A DNA stretch of 64,000 nt from Sporobacter termitidis DSM 10068 (GCF_900130065.1 NZ_FQXV01000013.1:1-64000), one strand, 5' to 3'. Counted from the stretch's first letter, positions 27,000 through 37,179 are shown. Translations and numbers: made by a program. Notes: a model not told the origin generated them from the letters alone.

Positions 27000-29226
27000 T
27001 CAGCCCGACAACTTCGTTTAAAAACCCGGTTACCATAGCTCTTTCCTCATCATATATGACCAGGTCGCTGAAAATGGCCTGCTGCTGTATGCCGATGACC
27101 TCGGCGTATTTCTGGCGCATATCCCGACCGAACAGCTCTTCAAATTCCGGGCACAGATCGTGAAGAGAGCCATTTTTATACGGAATGCCGGCGTGCGAGA
27201 CGACCCATATCAAATATGCCGTCGTAAGGCTTACGGCCTCACTGTTGTCCGTGATCGTCAGTATCCTCTTATAATGGCGGCGAATGTATGCCCGGCGTAT
27301 AGCGAATATTGCAAAGCCGGCGGCAAGCAGTATCACGATCACCGCCAGCACCAGCAGCAATATCCTCAGCAGCATGATATGAGGGTCGGAGTGCTCATCC
27401 TCCGGTGGTTCAGGTTCCGTTATCTGATCGGTCATCATCTGATCATGCAGGTAAAGTTCAGGCGGGTCAAGCTCGAAGGGGACAAATCCCACACCGTCTC
27501 TGTATATCTCAGTCCATGCGCGAAGGCTTTCAGGGCGTATGGTCACGGCGCCGCCGTTCTTAGCGGTCTCCAGCTCGTCCTCCGTCAATATATATCCCTC
27601 CACATATCTTGCGGGGATACCAAGATAACGGAATAAAAGGGTCTCTACCGTTGAAAATTGCAGGCTGTTGCCCTCCCTGCTCTTCGAAAGGAAATCCGTT
27701 ATAAAATCCCCTTTGTAATAAGAGGCTTCGGGCATATCGGAATAGGGCAACGAGTTTATATATGAGTCGGCAATGGCTTTGGCGTCATTAAAGGTAAGTC
27801 CGTCCTCCGGCGGGACAAAGCCGTCCAGGAAGTCCTGTATTGACGAACGGGCTTCTTCGGGTATTTCAAGATAGTTTTCATATACAAAATCGCGGTAACC
27901 GTTCTCGCTTTTCAGGTATTCCACGGCGTTTGTGTCGCCGCGCCCGAAAGCGTTGTTCAGCTCGTTATAAAGCAGCTCGTAGTCCGATACGGTGCCGCCT
28001 GATAGGATAAGCTTATATTCTCTTTCGCCTCTGAAGCCCCCGGCAAGAAGGTTCTCGTCGCCGATGCGATAAATGTCCGGCTCGTCCGGAATCGCCGCCT
28101 CATAAGGAGCGTAGAGATACTTGGAGTACGCGCCGGCGTTCACTACAGAGACCTCCACAGGGGCTTCGGTATCCCTCCCGAGAGCATCCCGGAGCACCGA
28201 CTGCTGGTTCTGCGCGTAAAAGCCTCTGTTATGGAGCCAACTGAAAAGACCGGCGTATTCCGCCCTGCGTCCGGGCTCCAGACTCACCCAGCCGTCGCTT
28301 GTATAGGTTTCTCCCACATAGCCTCTGAGATAGTAGATATCTCCCGTATATCGAGCTGCGTAAAACTCGGCGTCGCTCATCGAAGGATATTCTGAAAGGC
28401 GGCTGAAATCGCCTTCGGGCGCCGTATCCTCTTCCGCGTCGTACCTGAAAGAGTCTATGGCCCTCGCCGCCTGCCTGCGCTCTCCATCGGCGTTTTTGTT
28501 CAGCTCGTTGAGAGGAAAGGACATGAGAGCGGATATGCATAATAAAACCGCTATGGTCATTAACAGCCGGTTACCGCCGCCATTTGAGCCGCTTCTGTAA
28601 AACACACTCCGCACGGGTATCCTCAATCCCGCAAGAACAGCTGCGGCGGCTATAAGCGCCGCTGCGCAGACAGGCGGATAGGGTACTCGGAATATAAGAG
28701 CCGCCGCCCATAACACAAGCGCCAACAGACCCGATAAGAGGCTGAAGGGGCCGGCCGCCTGCGCCGTGCGCCCGCACAGGATCGCCAATGCCGCCGAGCC
28801 CGTTGCCAAAAACATGCCGGCGCTAAGGACCACATGCTCCCCGTTTATGGCGTAGCGCGGCAATATACGGCCCAAATAGGCCTCAAAAGTCTGGCATACC
28901 TGATTTGACACCGCGTTCCAGCCGTCCGACATAGAGGACAGCGCCAAATAAAAATATACAATAAGAGCGATGACAGCCAGTATGGGTATGACCCGCCATC
29001 TGCCTCTGAATCCGCAGAACGCCGCGCAATAGATACAGCCGATCACCAGGAGCGGAACAGGGTTTACGCCAATACCGCCTAAGCCGAGAACAGTCCAAAT
29101 GCACCCGGAAAAACCAGCGTATAAAATGAGGGCGGTCAATAACCTTTGTATGTACCCGGTTTCCTTTCTCTCGTCCGGAGTTAAGGAAAAGCCTGTTTTG
29201 TCAAGGATTTTTTTGTTATCCTTCAT
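26938..29226 (-). CDS. Transglutaminase-like membrane protein, catalytic residues apparently lost
   Basis: 762 residues with TgpA-like layout: five or more membrane segments (about residues 30-220), a long outer region, a transglutaminase-core-like domain and a final membrane helix near 610-635 with a cytoplasmic tail. The core motif reads GNSLQFSTVETLLFRYLGIP, with Ser near residue 520 where the family has Cys, then ARYVEGYIL. Further on SLRAWTEIYRDGVGFVPFE has Arg where HAW has His. The third position is approximated by FELDPP. The family normally cleaves or cross-links proteins; here a structural or binding role is likelier. It follows DUF58 and MoxR genes with short gaps, the usual trio. 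Confidence 0.83.
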   Translation of the reverse strand: MKDNKKILDKTGFSLTPDERKETGYIQRLLTALILYAGFSGCIWTVLGLGGIGVNPVPLLVIGCIYCAAFCGFRGRWRVIPILAVIALIVYFYLALSSMSDGWNAVSNQVCQTFEAYLGRILPRYAINGEHVVLSAGMFLATGSAALAILCGRTAQAAGPFSLLSGLLALVLWAAALIFRVPYPPVCAAALIAAAAVLAGLRIPVRSVFYRSGSNGGGNRLLMTIAVLLCISALMSFPLNELNKNADGERRQAARAIDSFRYDAEEDTAPEGDFSRLSEYPSMSDAEFYAARYTGDIYYLRGYVGETYTSDGWVSLEPGRRAEYAGLFSWLHNRGFYAQNQQSVLRDALGRDTEAPVEVSVVNAGAYSKYLYAPYEAAIPDEPDIYRIGDENLLAGGFRGEREYKLILSGGTVSDYELLYNELNNAFGRGDTNAVEYLKSENGYRDFVYENYLEIPEEARSSIQDFLDGFVPPEDGLTFNDAKAIADSYINSLPYSDMPEASYYKGDFITDFLSKSREGNSLQFSTVETLLFRYLGIPARYVEGYILTEDELETAKNGGAVTIRPESLRAWTEIYRDGVGFVPFELDPPELYLHDQMMTDQITEPEPPEDEHSDPHIMLLRILLLVLAVIVILLAAGFAIFAIRRAYIRRHYKRILTITDNSEAVSLTTAYLIWVVSHAGIPYKNGSLHDLCPEFEELFGRDMRQKYAEVIGIQQQAIFSDLVIYDEERAMVTGFLNEVVGLIGKQAGLPRRFRLKWVDCVI

Positions 29227-29246
29227 ACCTCACCCATTCCCCAGTA

Positions 29247-30383
29247 TTAAATATATACCCGGCTCAGCATGCTCCTGCAGTTCCCGGGTGTAAAAAAGTA
29301 GCCCTCGCCGTCCGCGGGCTCGTTTTCCTGCTTGCATATAAACGGCGTTACATGGCCTATATCGTTCAGCATACCCAATTCGCTTTGCGATCTGTATGAA
29401 AAATAGGCGACGCCCGGATAATGCTTTCCGCCGAATGCTCTTAAGTATTCATTCACCTGCGTTTCAACTCCGCCTGTGCCCATGATGCCTTTTATGACAT
29501 CGTACATATCGTCTCTGGAGGCGACCTCCATTTGCGTTATCCCGTCCGGCTCGGAGCTTTTCCACGCGGCTGTGTACGGTATGCCGGCATCAACAAAGGA
29601 CGAGCATATGGAAATGAAAGCCTCGGCCAACGCGTCGGGAACGCTTGGCGACATTCCCACGGGCGATAAGCCGCCGTTCCACAATACTAAATACGCATCC
29701 TTGCGCGGCTGCGACCCGTCCGCGATCATAAGGCGGTCGTGCTTGAACGAGAGCTTGTAATTAATGCGGTTCATGGGGTCTCCGTCCACGAAGTCTCTAT
29801 ACTGCAGGGGCTCCGTATGATCCGGACCCTTTTTGTTTATGCTCGACGAATCGCCGTCCACGAGGCTTGAATTGGCGTCGGAAAGGAATACGTACGTCTG
29901 GAAGGTATCCGGCATAGACACTTTTGTTTCCTTTATCCCAACATGTTTGCGTATGCCCCTCAGGCCCAGGAAATCTACTACCCTGAATTCCTCGCAAATA
30001 AACTCGTATTGCCCGCAGGTGGAGCTTTCAAAGGTGAATCCGTACTCGATTTTTTTGTTCGGGGCGGCTGAGAGTGCGACCGCGAGTTCCTGCTCTTTGT
30101 TTGTCAGGTTGTTCTTTATGGTAATCCTCAGCGCCGCAAGCGATATGGGCACGACCGAACAGTTTTCTAAAATGAGCTTGCAGCGGGCGGGCTCACCCTT
30201 TCTTATCCTTGCCGGTATGATAAGAGACAAGCGCGCACCTCTTGCGCTCATGGCTCCCAGTGCAAGCGCGGCGCAGGGCAATACCAGCACCGCGCTTGCC
30301 AGTAACGACGCATATAGGGCGCCGGTAAATATGTAAAGCACAGCAGCCGCGATGATACAGGCGGCCAATAGAACACGTCGCAT
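29247..30383 (-). CDS. DUF58 domain-containing membrane protein
   Basis: 378 residues. Two N-terminal hydrophobic segments (residues about 5-50) precede a cytoplasmic or surface domain. The DUF58 signature is clear in PLQYRDFVDGDPMNRINYKLSFK, and the C-terminal part resembles a degenerate VWA fold. Start fixed by AAGGAG eight bases upstream. DUF58 proteins are encoded with MoxR ATPases and transglutaminase-like proteins; the trio is thought to aid assembly or maturation of envelope proteins. Gaps to both neighbours are about 20 bases. Confidence 0.88.
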   Translation of the reverse strand: MRRVLLAACIIAAAVLYIFTGALYASLLASAVLVLPCAALALGAMSARGARLSLIIPARIRKGEPARCKLILENCSVVPISLAALRITIKNNLTNKEQELAVALSAAPNKKIEYGFTFESSTCGQYEFICEEFRVVDFLGLRGIRKHVGIKETKVSMPDTFQTYVFLSDANSSLVDGDSSSINKKGPDHTEPLQYRDFVDGDPMNRINYKLSFKHDRLMIADGSQPRKDAYLVLWNGGLSPVGMSPSVPDALAEAFISICSSFVDAGIPYTAAWKSSEPDGITQMEVASRDDMYDVIKGIMGTGGVETQVNEYLRAFGGKHYPGVAYFSYRSQSELGMLNDIGHVTPFICKQENEPADGEGYFFTPGNCRSMLSRVYI

Positions 30384-30402
30384 AACTTGATCTCCTTCAG
30401 TG

Positions 30403-31449
30403 CTAGTTGCTTTTCTTAAAATCCTCCAGCGACGGCATTTTTACGTCATCCAGAGCTTTCTTGATCACCGTCATAGGGCTCAGGTTGCTCATTCTTGATT
30501 CGTGGTGCAGGTCGATCCTATGCTCGCAGACATCGGCGAATACCGCCGCCACATCCTCCGGGATCACATAGCTGCGGTCGCATAAATACGCTCGGGCCTG
30601 TGCCATTTTGACCATATGCACCGCTCCGCGGGGGGTAGCTTCCTGTCTCACCAATTCGGGGTCTCGGGTCGCTATGATCAGCGCGGATATGTAACGGCCT
30701 ATCACGTTTTTCACCAATACGCCGGAAACGTCCGATATGGCTTGATTCAGCTCGTCGCGCGTCAGCGATATCTCTACTGAATCCATCGGCTCCCGGCCGG
30801 TCCTGTCCATGATGATTTGAGTCATGCTTTCAAGATCGGGGTTTCCGATACTCTGGCGCGTCATAAACCGGTCCCGCTGCACATCGGAGAGGAGCTGCAC
30901 GCCCGCGGAGCCGTAGGGGTTTTGCGTCGCGATTACAATGAAGGGCTTCGGAAGGTGGTGGAGCACGCCGTCCACCGTCATGACGTTCTCCTCCATCGCC
31001 TCAAGCAGCGCCGCGTGAGTTTTGGGGCTGGTCCTGTTGAGCTCGTCGGCCAGGAGAAGGTTCGTATCCGTTAAATCGCCGGGCATATATACGCTCCCGC
31101 CGTCAACAGGCTTCGTATACCCGACGATGTCCGAGGCGGTCGTATCGTAATTAAAGGAGCGTCTTGTATACCTCAGATCGAGCGTCTTTGCGAAGGCCAG
31201 GGCCAATTTCGTTTTGCCGACGCCCGGCTTGTCCTCAAGGAGGATATGGCCCTTTGCCAGTATTGCCATCAGCACCTTTCGGATGATCTCATCCTTGCCG
31301 ATAATTACTTTTTTGATCTCGGTTTCTACCTTTGCTACTTTTCTTCTGGTCGCGAGCCATTCCTCTGGCAGCTTCCTTTGATTCCCGGTTTCCGACAGCA
31401 CCTCCGTGCCTGTGGGTCCGTTCATTGTCTGACCTGTTCTTTCACTCAT
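30403..31449 (-). CDS. MoxR-family AAA+ ATPase
   Basis: 348-residue AAA+ ATPase with chaperone-like role. Walker A PGVGKT (residues 75-80), Walker B LLADELNRTSPKTHAALLEAM, sensor-1 FIVIATQNPYGSAG and the C-terminal lid with ATPRGAVHMVKMAQARA are present. MoxR proteins act with DUF58/VWA partners to activate or assemble protein complexes. The start is weakly supported (GGGAAAG); ATG at 31425 is an alternative. The giant surface-protein gene lies immediately upstream on the same strand. Confidence 0.93.
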   Translation of the reverse strand: MSERTGQTMNGPTGTEVLSETGNQRKLPEEWLATRRKVAKVETEIKKVIIGKDEIIRKVLMAILAKGHILLEDKPGVGKTKLALAFAKTLDLRYTRRSFNYDTTASDIVGYTKPVDGGSVYMPGDLTDTNLLLADELNRTSPKTHAALLEAMEENVMTVDGVLHHLPKPFIVIATQNPYGSAGVQLLSDVQRDRFMTRQSIGNPDLESMTQIIMDRTGREPMDSVEISLTRDELNQAISDVSGVLVKNVIGRYISALIIATRDPELVRQEATPRGAVHMVKMAQARAYLCDRSYVIPEDVAAVFADVCEHRIDLHHESRMSNLSPMTVIKKALDDVKMPSLEDFKKSN

Positions 31450-31545
31450 TTGTTCACTTTCCCGTATGATAGATTTGCGGATAAGGCATCGCAGCCAGCC
31501 ATAGTTTGTGATTTTACGTTTAGGGACAGCGGTTAAAAGCGGCGC

Positions 31546-31580
31546 TCAATGACGCTGAGTCGGGGACTCAGCGTCATTGA
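31546..31580 (-). terminator. Hairpin between surface protein and MoxR genes
   Basis: A perfect 14-15-bp stem (CAATGACGCTGAGT/ACTCAGCGTCATTG) with a 5-base loop. There is no immediate T-run on the minus strand, so it may partly attenuate transcription or protect the surface-protein mRNA. Confidence 0.55.
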
Positions 31581-31625
31581 AGCCTTACTTTTATCTGCCG
31601 TGGAATAGCCTGACCCTCTATTCCG

Positions 31626-34600
31626 CTATCCTACGCGCCTGCGTCTTAATGATCTGAACAACGCGTATCCGCCTCCGCCTAAAGCCCCCGCTCCGGCGAC
31701 GCCCAGCGCCACGGCCACGAACGGGCTGTTTTCGACAGTCCTCTCCATGTCGCTCGCTGCTACGTCCAGAGAATTTTCGTTTGGCTGATCTTTGGGAGGC
31801 GTTTCCTCATTTGTGGCTTCATCAGCGCGCAGAGCCTCCTCCTGCGGCTGTTCCTTTAAGTTTATCCGTTCCGCAGGCGACGCCGGGCGACGTTCGTAGC
31901 TCGTGTCCTGCGCTGTGACAGAGCCTTCCGCTGTCGGAACTTTCTGGACCTCCGCCGGTCCATCGGGAGTTACGGCGACTGGGACCTTGGGGGCTTCCGG
32001 GTCTTTTCCCGGGACAGTCGGATTCGCCCCACCACCGTCGCCTGGGTCATCTGTATTGCCGGGTTGTCCCAGAGTCGACTTCTCTACGCCGGCATCCTCC
32101 TCGTCATCTCCGTAAAACTGATTCGTCTTGTTGCCGCTGGAGTCATAATCGGCACTCCCGGGGTCGCGCCCGACGATCGCGCCGACTTTCACTCGGGCGT
32201 CTGCGCTGATAGGGCCGGTATTTTCATTGCCGGTCACTGTGACGCCGGTTGACTGCGGGGCGCCTGTGCCGGTCGACCCCGCGGCGTTTGCAAAAATGCC
32301 GGCGATACTGATCTTGTTAAAGTTTGAACCTCCTGTATAGGTGCTGATGATAGCCCCGGTATTTTTGCAGTCTTTCACGGTGATGTTGGTCTCGACAAAA
32401 CCATTTCCAATTCCGACGCTGCCAAGAATACCGGCCACATTGTTGCCGGAACACTTTATCGTGCCGCTGTTTTCGCAATTACTGATCACAAATGTCCCCT
32501 CGGCAACCCAGCCGACGATCCCGGCGGCAGTACAACGGTATTGAAAGTGCGTGGCGCTAAGCCAAGCGCCTGAGTCTAGGCTGAGGCTGGCAAAGGACTC
32601 CACGGTTCCTGAGTTTTTACAGTTTGTCACGCTTACGAATGGATTGTAAATAGAAGAAGTGGAAATTGAACCTATGACGCCCGCGGCTTGGTAAGCGGCG
32701 GCAATGTTGCCTTCGTTTACGCAGCGGTCAACCGTGGCACTGTGGCTGATTAAACTGTCTACGACACCCGACGCGCGGCCGGTGCAATTGGCAGGCGGCG
32801 ATCCGTTAGCAATTTCATTCGGGAGCAATAAGGCCTTGGTGGAGGTGATGTCGCCGGTATTTACTATATCCTTTAATGTTACGCCATCGCCGGTTAACAG
32901 CACACCGGCCGCTATCCGACCCGCCGTGATTTTCGCCTCGTTGCGGACATGCTCTATGGTTCCGTCTTCTAATTTATACGCGACGCCCGCCGCGTTTCGG
33001 GCGCTATTTACCGTTCCGGTGGTGGTAAGGTTTTTGATGGTCGCACCGTCGCAGTACCCAAACAATGCCGCAAAATCTCTTGCGCTGCTTACATCTGAGC
33101 CTCCGTTCTCCAGAGCGAGTTTTATAGAGAAACCGCCGCCGTCAAATACGCCCATGTAGGGCCTTGAATAGGTGCCGATACCCACGAAATCCGGGTAGGC
33201 GCTGATGTCGATGTCGTCCACAAGAATCACGTTATAGCTTTGCCCTCCCAGGCTGCGGGTGCCGTTTACGCTTTCGGCGAACCAAGCCAGTTGCTCATAG
33301 TTGGCAAGCTGGTATGGATTTTCCGCTGAACCGTCGCCGCCCGGACCATTGTACTCGGACGAATAGCCCAGAGGGCTCAGTAATGCCGCAGGCTTACCTG
33401 ATATTCCAGGGGTTTCCGGCATGCCCGGGTAACCTGCCAAGTCCGGAGCCTGGGCAAAATAGTTCAGCTTGCCTTCGGCAAGCGAGTCGAGCTGGGGCAT
33501 AGTGCTTGCCGCATAGCCGATGAGACCTCCGCGCGCCGCGCCGCCTGTGGCCTTGACGCCGCCCTTGCTGATGTTATTTTCGATGGTCAGGCCCGCGCCG
33601 CCCGCTGCGCCGCCGACGATGCCGCCGACGGCCGCGCCGGGCTGAGCGGAAGAACTCGTTATCTCGCCTTCATTATACGAGTACCGGATTATAGTAGAGG
33701 CTCCCCGCAGCTCACCCACAATACCGCCGACATAGCGCGTATCTCCCGATACGCTTCCATAGTTCATGTTTAAGTTGTTATAGCGGTTGCTTGAATAACT
33801 ACCATCCTTGGTTGCATGGCCGATGACGGTGACATTTTCTCCCGCGATCCCGAAAATACCGCCGGTGGCGCTGCCCAGCGCCGATGTTCCCCCGCCGCTG
33901 ACAGTGCCGAAATTTGTATTTTGATAGTTTCCGGTAGTGGAACTGGCGCCCATATAACCGACAATGCCGCCCGTAACGCCACGGCCCTGAACAGAGCCGC
34001 CCGAATCCGGAGAAGCGGCGCTCCACGCGCCTCCGTTGCCGTTTGAGTAAAAATTCACTTTTCCGTTTGCGCTCCCCACGATGCCGCCGACGACGGCTTC
34101 CGTACTTCCCGGTCTGACATCTACCGTTCCAAGGTGGACGTTGGTGTTTAGCGATCCGGTAGCTGTGCTGCCGTTATCGAAGAGGCCGGCGATGCCGCCT
34201 ATATTTCCGCCGGCATTTTCGGATACGCTGATGGTCGCTTTGCTTGTGCTGCCTGTTATGTTGGCTGAAGTTCTGCCGACGACGCCGCCCACGTTTGGAG
34301 TGCCGCCCGTGACGGTTATGGTTCCGTTGACTGTCACGCCCGAGACAGCGGCTGAAGTCCTGCCGACGGCGAGGCCCGCGTCCGGTGAGCCGCCTGTGAC
34401 GGTTATGGTTCCGTTGACTGTCAGGCTCTGAACGGCGGCCGTGGTATTTCTGACAAAGCCCACGGGACCGTCTCCGCTGTCGTGGGTCAACTCGTATGTG
34501 ACTGTTTTTCCGTTGCCGTTAAAAGTTTGCTGAAGGGGATATTCTTCCGTGCCGATACCCTCGAACTTTTCGCCGTTCGGGCCTGCGTAACCGGTCATAT

Positions 34601-36968
34601 CAATGTTGGCATTAAGCAGCGCTGCGGATGTCGTACTATGCTTGGTGTTGATTTCATCCGCGAACCACATCAACTGCTCCGGATTCGACAGGTAGTAGGT
34701 GTTGACGCCTTTAAGGGTGGTAAACGGGGGCGTGGCTCCCGTCCAATTAATTTTTATCGCGCCGTTTGTATTTATGGGATTTATGCCAGTGTTGAACCTT
34801 GAAGTATTTGTAATGGGTATCTCTCCAACCACTAAATTGGGCTTCAGGGCGAAGCCGACATAGACGGTATACTGCGTATTCTCTTCAAAGTCTACGTCCG
34901 GATTCTCGGTCACATTGCCGGGGGCAAGGTATAAATAATGGAAGCTGTTAGTACTATATTCAAGCACTGTCAGGTTTGAAGCAACCCATCCGGTTACGGG
35001 ATCCGTTCCGCTGGTTGCTCCCGCTTCCAATAGCTTTGTTCCGCCTATTCGAAGGTATTTGAATGCCACAGCCCCGCCCGCCTCATATTGGAGCCTAGGT
35101 TCAAACCTTTGAACACCCCCGCTTGACGGCGTTGTAAAGGTTATCGGAACCTCGAAGATTTCTGTTTCGTTTCCATTATAATCGACTTCTACAGTGCCGA
35201 CGGCTACGCTGCCGGAGGCCACAAACTCCGCCGTTATCGTCGCGTCGGTAGCAGGCACGATAAAGGGGGTGTCATTGAGAAGCGGAAGATAAGTTAGGCC
35301 GCCGTCTGCTGTGTATTTCAGCGAGCCGACTTTCATCATGTAACCCGTGTTCGGATTATTTGAAATATAATATTGAGTGCCCGGTGTGCTCAAAAAAGAA
35401 TTATCGGACAGTTTTAGAGCACCATACGGTACAGCTAACGAACCGTTTTTGATAGTCGGGTCAAAAGTGATGATAGTCGCGGGTCCGAACTCCGCCGCAA
35501 CCACAATATCGGTCTGCGGCATGGTCATCGTGAGGGTAACAGGAGCGGCGTTGGTGAAAACAGTGCCGGTGGGGACTGTAATGTTTCCGCTGAGTTTGCC
35601 GCCGGCATATGTATATTTCAGCGAACCGGTTGCCAGCGTGTAACCCTTGTTCGGCGTAACAGTCAGCTTGATTGCTTCACCTGCCATGGCTTGGGTTTTA
35701 TCCGCCCTCACCGTACCGTTGGCGATTTCGCCGACGCCAATGTTAAACTTGGTCTCCGCTGCAATGAAGTCCGCCGAAAAAACAATGTCGGCTTTCGGCA
35801 TGCGGTCGGTGACGGTTATTTTATTTATGTCGCTGACTGGAAGAAGAGTCTCGGTGCCGTCCTCGGATGTATACTTCGCGGAATCGGCTTTCAGGATGTA
35901 GCCGTCCTTCGCTGTGACTGCCAAATAAACAGATATTCCTGAGAGACATCCCCATATTTCGTACTTACCGTCCTCCGAAAACCCTAAGTGTTTAGCACAA
36001 TCGTTTAATAAATTTGTAGTCTTGAATTCGCCGCCTTCCAAGGTTTTGGGAAACATAAAAGTGTAGGGTCCAAACACCGCGTCCACGGTAACGTTTTTCG
36101 CGGGCATGGTGAAGGTATACTGCCCTCCCGCTCTGCCGTTCGTGACAGCCTTGAGAACGTCAACCTTGATCGGCTCTTCGCCTTCGTAGGTCAGCGTCAG
36201 TTCTCTGAGGGAGTGCTCGTATCCTAATGACGCCCGTTTTGCCGGCGTGATCGTCAGAGTGACTTCTTGTCCCGCTTCAGCTTTATCATCGGTTGCATCT
36301 GCCGTGACAGCGCTCAATACACTATATTTTGAGTCATTGTCATCTGGGAAATAATTTGTGACAGTATTTATGTTGATGGAGTATGGCCCGTCCGCCAGTG
36401 ACTTGGCCAGCGGCTTAACTTCCGCGGCGAAGCTGGCGGTCACGGCGACATCATTGGCGGGCATGGCGAAGGCATATGTACCGCCCTCGATCTCAGAAAC
36501 GTCAATTTCGCGGGCCTCTTCGCCGTAGGAAAGCATCAGCGTATCCAGTCGGTAGCCGTTCTCCGGCGTGATTGTCAGGGTAATTTCGTCGTTTTCCGCG
36601 GCCTCGGTAAAGTCCGCCGTAACCGTGCCGTTGGCCTCGCCCAAATCGTCGATAATCGACCCTTCAAGATCAGTGATGAAAATTTCGATTGCATAAAGCC
36701 CTGGTACGGGATTTGGCGTCGGTTCAGGGACAGGCTCCGTAGGAGCGGGCTCCGTAGGAGCGGGCTCCGTAGGAGCGGGCTCTGTAGGAACAGGCTCCGT
36801 GGGAACAGGCTCCACGGGAGCGGGTTCCACGGGAGCGGAGCCACCATCGGATTCCCCGGCATAGGCTGTAAAACCCGTTAGTGGGCAGAACGCGAGCAGC
36901 GCAACCACCAGAAAAATGAATAATCTCTTTGTTGTTTTCTTAAAGTTTGATAAAAACACTTTCTTCAC
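31626..36968 (-). CDS. Giant secreted surface protein with Pro-rich stalk, repeats and C-terminal membrane anchor
   Basis: 1780 residues. Residues 1-38 form a signal peptide (cleavage after AYA). Residues about 43-85 are a TEPAP/TEPVP tandem stalk. About 90-600 hold five or so repeats of the type LTITPENGYRLDTL...FAMPANDVAVTASF (bacterial repeat/InlB-B-like). About 720-1600 are GLUG-rich modules (GGIVG, GGIAG, ENSGTI). The C-terminus has an acidic Pro/Glu linker, a hydrophobic segment FVAVALGVAGAGALGGGGYA and basic RRRRVG. No LPxTG is seen, so it may stay in the membrane or use an atypical sortase. It leads the MoxR/DUF58/transglutaminase-like cluster and may be its client; this is inferred. 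Confidence 0.85.
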   Translation of the reverse strand: MKKVFLSNFKKTTKRLFIFLVVALLAFCPLTGFTAYAGESDGGSAPVEPAPVEPVPTEPVPTEPAPTEPAPTEPAPTEPVPEPTPNPVPGLYAIEIFITDLEGSIIDDLGEANGTVTADFTEAAENDEITLTITPENGYRLDTLMLSYGEEAREIDVSEIEGGTYAFAMPANDVAVTASFAAEVKPLAKSLADGPYSININTVTNYFPDDNDSKYSVLSAVTADATDDKAEAGQEVTLTITPAKRASLGYEHSLRELTLTYEGEEPIKVDVLKAVTNGRAGGQYTFTMPAKNVTVDAVFGPYTFMFPKTLEGGEFKTTNLLNDCAKHLGFSEDGKYEIWGCLSGISVYLAVTAKDGYILKADSAKYTSEDGTETLLPVSDINKITVTDRMPKADIVFSADFIAAETKFNIGVGEIANGTVRADKTQAMAGEAIKLTVTPNKGYTLATGSLKYTYAGGKLSGNITVPTGTVFTNAAPVTLTMTMPQTDIVVAAEFGPATIITFDPTIKNGSLAVPYGALKLSDNSFLSTPGTQYYISNNPNTGYMMKVGSLKYTADGGLTYLPLLNDTPFIVPATDATITAEFVASGSVAVGTVEVDYNGNETEIFEVPITFTTPSSGGVQRFEPRLQYEAGGAVAFKYLRIGGTKLLEAGATSGTDPVTGWVASNLTVLEYSTNSFHYLYLAPGNVTENPDVDFEENTQYTVYVGFALKPNLVVGEIPITNTSRFNTGINPINTNGAIKINWTGATPPFTTLKGVNTYYLSNPEQLMWFADEINTKHSTTSAALLNANIDMTGYAGPNGEKFEGIGTEEYPLQQTFNGNGKTVTYELTHDSGDGPVGFVRNTTAAVQSLTVNGTITVTGGSPDAGLAVGRTSAAVSGVTVNGTITVTGGTPNVGGVVGRTSANITGSTSKATISVSENAGGNIGGIAGLFDNGSTATGSLNTNVHLGTVDVRPGSTEAVVGGIVGSANGKVNFYSNGNGGAWSAASPDSGGSVQGRGVTGGIVGYMGASSTTGNYQNTNFGTVSGGGTSALGSATGGIFGIAGENVTVIGHATKDGSYSSNRYNNLNMNYGSVSGDTRYVGGIVGELRGASTIIRYSYNEGEITSSSAQPGAAVGGIVGGAAGGAGLTIENNISKGGVKATGGAARGGLIGYAASTMPQLDSLAEGKLNYFAQAPDLAGYPGMPETPGISGKPAALLSPLGYSSEYNGPGGDGSAENPYQLANYEQLAWFAESVNGTRSLGGQSYNVILVDDIDISAYPDFVGIGTYSRPYMGVFDGGGFSIKLALENGGSDVSSARDFAALFGYCDGATIKNLTTTGTVNSARNAAGVAYKLEDGTIEHVRNEAKITAGRIAAGVLLTGDGVTLKDIVNTGDITSTKALLLPNEIANGSPPANCTGRASGVVDSLISHSATVDRCVNEGNIAAAYQAAGVIGSISTSSIYNPFVSVTNCKNSGTVESFASLSLDSGAWLSATHFQYRCTAAGIVGWVAEGTFVISNCENSGTIKCSGNNVAGILGSVGIGNGFVETNITVKDCKNTGAIISTYTGGSNFNKISIAGIFANAAGSTGTGAPQSTGVTVTGNENTGPISADARVKVGAIVGRDPGSADYDSSGNKTNQFYGDDEEDAGVEKSTLGQPGNTDDPGDGGGANPTVPGKDPEAPKVPVAVTPDGPAEVQKVPTAEGSVTAQDTSYERRPASPAERINLKEQPQEEALRADEATNEETPPKDQPNENSLDVAASDMERTVENSPFVAVALGVAGAGALGGGGYALFRSLRRRRVG
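36735..36839 (-). repeat. 15-bp coding tandem repeat in the surface protein stalk
   Basis: Seven consecutive 15-base units (plus-strand form CTCCGTAGGAGCGGG); the first three are identical and the others differ by one to four bases. They encode the TEPAP/TEPVP/VEPAP stalk. In-frame copy-number change is possible. Confidence 0.85.
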
Positions 36969-37149
36969 TTTATCCTTTCTACTACTCTTCTTTTAGTCGT
37001 TCGACGCAGGTGACAGCTTATTATAAGAAAAGGGTTATGTGCGGGGACCTTCTCTTAAACCCATAAAACCTCAACATGGGCGCACGGCCTTAACAAAGCT
37101 GCCCATACGGTTTTGCCCTGTACCTGAAACGCTCCCGGCAACAGGTTAT

Positions 37150-37179
37150 AAAATAAAAAATGCTCCCGAAAAGGGAGCA
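37150..37179 (-). terminator. Intrinsic terminator in the 1.1-kb gap
   Basis: Stem TGCTCCC/GGGAGCA with loop GAAAA; on the minus strand it is followed by TTTTTTATTTT. No intact minus-strand gene lies just upstream, so it is probably left from a lost gene. An open frame across it (37090-37380) is unsupported. Confidence 0.7.
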
